Shown here piece after piece: positions 56,774-57,690 of a DNA stretch of 57,690 bases. Position 1 is the first letter of the stretch. Each line of letters begins with the position of its first letter. Location: NCBI GenBank assembly GCA_004560305.1, contig SFVI01000008.1, positions 1-57,690 of the forward strand. Reading direction: 5' to 3'. The translations under genes were made by a program, and so were the position numbers. The notes beneath the pieces are model-generated. The model saw only the letters and a program-made list of their open reading frames with translations. It was not told where the DNA came from and ran no database searches. Origin of the DNA: a bacterium (lineage in GTDB: Bacteria > Bacillota > Clostridia > Oscillospirales > Oscillospiraceae).

Positions 56774-57312
56774 TGACGAAACAGTTTATTTTCGCCGGTT
56801 TCGGCGGTCAGGGTATGCTGCTGATCGGCAAGTTCGTCGCCATGGCCAGCATGCTCAACGGTAAGCATGTCTCCTGGCTTCCCTCCTACGGCCCTGAGAT
56901 GCGCGGCGGCACAGCAAACTGCTCCGTCATCGTCAGCGACGAGGAAGTGGCTTCCCCGCTGGTGGATAAGGCCGACGTGATCGTGGCCATGAACGCACCC
57001 TCCCTGGATAAGTTTGAACAGAGCGTGAAGCCCGGCGGACTGCTGGTGATCAACAGCTCCATCATCGACCGCAAGAGCGTCCGTGATGATATCCAGGTGG
57101 TCTATTGCGACGCCATGGGCATCGCCGAATCCGTGGGCAACCCCAAGGGCGCCAACGTGGCCATCCTGGGCGCCATGCTGGAGAAGGAGCCCATCGTGGA
57201 CGTGGACACCATGACCGAGGCCATCCGTCTGGAGCTGGGCGAGCGCAAGCTGAAGTTCCTGGAAGGCAACAAGAAGGCCCTGGTTGCAGGCATGGAGGCC
57301 GCAAGAGGCTGA
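56773..57312 (+). CDS. 2-oxoacid:ferredoxin oxidoreductase gamma subunit
   Basis: A 179-residue subunit: FIFAGFGGQGMLLIGKFVAMASML, WLPSYGPEMRGGTANCSVIVSDEEVASPLVDKADVIVAMN, typical of the CoA-binding/gamma domain family of pyruvate- and 2-oxoacid-ferredoxin oxidoreductases. Its ATG overlaps the beta stop by one base (TAATG). Last gene of the operon, closed by a UUCG-capped terminator. Confidence 0.94.
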   Translation: MTKQFIFAGFGGQGMLLIGKFVAMASMLNGKHVSWLPSYGPEMRGGTANCSVIVSDEEVASPLVDKADVIVAMNAPSLDKFEQSVKPGGLLVINSSIIDRKSVRDDIQVVYCDAMGIAESVGNPKGANVAILGAMLEKEPIVDVDTMTEAIRLELGERKLKFLEGNKKALVAGMEAARG

Positions 57313-57348
57313 ACAATTCCATAAGCTGAATAGTCCCATAAAGCGTAC

Positions 57349-57377
57349 AAACACCCTGGCTTCGGCCAGGGTGTTTT
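57349..57377 (+). terminator. UUCG-capped terminator of the oxidoreductase operon
   Basis: AAACACCCTGGC and GCCAGGGTGTTTT form a 12-bp stem closed by a C(TTCG)G tetraloop, followed by the T run. Confidence 0.9.
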
Positions 57378-57384
57378 CCCAGTC

Positions 57385-57582
57385 TGTCAAAGAAGCAGCC
57401 AAAGCCTCCCCTGTGTAAGGGGAGGTGGCAAAAATCTGCGATTTTTGCCGGAGGGGTTGTAAAAGAAACGTTTTGGATTTGCAGGAAACGACGGAAAATC
57501 AGGAATTTTTATAAAACAATCCCTCAGTCAGCTTCGCTGACAGCTCCCTTTACACAAGAGAGCCTTTCTTTGTTACCAGCTT
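57385..57582. repeat. 198-bp dispersed intergenic element, copy 2
   Basis: Same length and orientation as 245-442. It carries the same imperfect terminal inverted repeats and inner arms (GGAGGGGTTGT and ACAATCCCTCAGTC). It lies directly after the oxidoreductase terminator and 11 bp from the inverted proS fragment. No ORF. Confidence 0.7.
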
Positions 57583-57593
57583 GCCTTAAAGAC

Positions 57594-57690
57594 TCAGTAA
57601 GCCACGCCCCAGTAGATCATGGTCTTGGCCGGCTTGCCGCAGCAGGCGCAGACATCGTCCAGATGCTCCTGCTTGAAGGGGATGCAGCGG
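57594..57690 (-). CDS. proS: Second proS 3' end, exact inverted copy, partial
   Basis: The minus strand reads in frame RCIPFKQEHLDDVCACCGKP and on to MIYWGVAY, then TGA at 57596-57594. These 97 bp are identical, base for base, to 10157-10253; identity continues for two more bases after the stop and then ends. The window stops inside the gene, so I cannot tell whether a whole second prolyl-tRNA synthetase gene, a fragment, or an assembly duplication is present. Confidence 0.75.
   Translation of the reverse strand, partial: RCIPFKQEHLDDVCACCGKPAKTMIYWGVAY

Overview
The window reads as a GC-rich chromosomal segment of an anaerobic, Gram-positive, spore-forming Firmicute of the Oscillospiraceae/Ruminococcaceae type. 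This is inferred from the archaeal-type prolyl-tRNA synthetase, type III glutamine synthetase, a ferredoxin-linked 2-oxoacid oxidoreductase, an acyl-CoA dehydratase activase end, a SpoIIQ-like sporulation gene, AGGAGG ribosome sites and U-tailed hairpin terminators. No rRNA, CRISPR array, prophage or transposase was seen. Most genes are housekeeping genes in short, tightly packed operons with readable promoters.

Layout. 1-11,680: end of an acyl-CoA dehydratase activase; a 198-bp mobile-looking repeat; eno; a pyridoxamine kinase; a frameshifted spoIIQ-like gene behind a forespore-type promoter; a DUF2975/XRE/DUF4153 membrane-regulator trio; a MATE exporter whose promoter sits inside the preceding terminator; a HAAS-like membrane pair; proS; a 50-residue protein; rsmE; a small monooxygenase-like protein. 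11,784-20,400: leftward operon cca / uracil-DNA glycosylase / DUF2156 / GNAT, rightward murC, leftward operon SDR / gamma-glutamyltransferase / patatin. 20,599-21,243: tRNA-Val, tRNA-Met, tRNA-Glu and a second copy of the tRNA-Glu 3' end that looks like an attachment-site scar. 21,423-27,212: YugP-type zinc peptidase, then two paralogous DUF6020 membrane proteins flanking a GtrB-like glycosyltransferase, a likely surface-glycosylation cassette. 27,273-31,481: glnN and galM leftward, PfkB kinase rightward. 31,632-37,635: a LacI-type regulator with two operators at its own start, a sugar ABC transporter and 4-alpha-glucanotransferase, together an alpha-glucan uptake operon. 37,861-45,241: CBS-domain pyrophosphatase and a surface-protein group (LysM protein, membrane protein, leucine-rich-repeat protein). 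45,400-46,927: hpf and degV. 47,201-53,754: the complete F-type ATP synthase operon. 53,870-57,312: P-loop ATPase and a four-subunit 2-oxoacid:ferredoxin oxidoreductase. 57,385-57,690: second copy of the 198-bp repeat and an exact inverted copy of the proS 3' end.

The most striking locus is the ATP synthase. Genes for a, c and b are followed by one uninterrupted 746-codon frame that joins a second b-like membrane segment, a delta-like domain and a complete alpha subunit; gamma, beta and an epsilon without its C-terminal regulatory helices complete the operon. Three alpha subunits per enzyme would mean three copies of the b-delta stalk module unless the product is processed or alpha is also made separately. 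The c subunit carries the MEALTIYG motif of proton-coupled chloroplast and cyanobacterial rings. The energy theme continues in the ferredoxin-reducing oxidoreductase immediately downstream.
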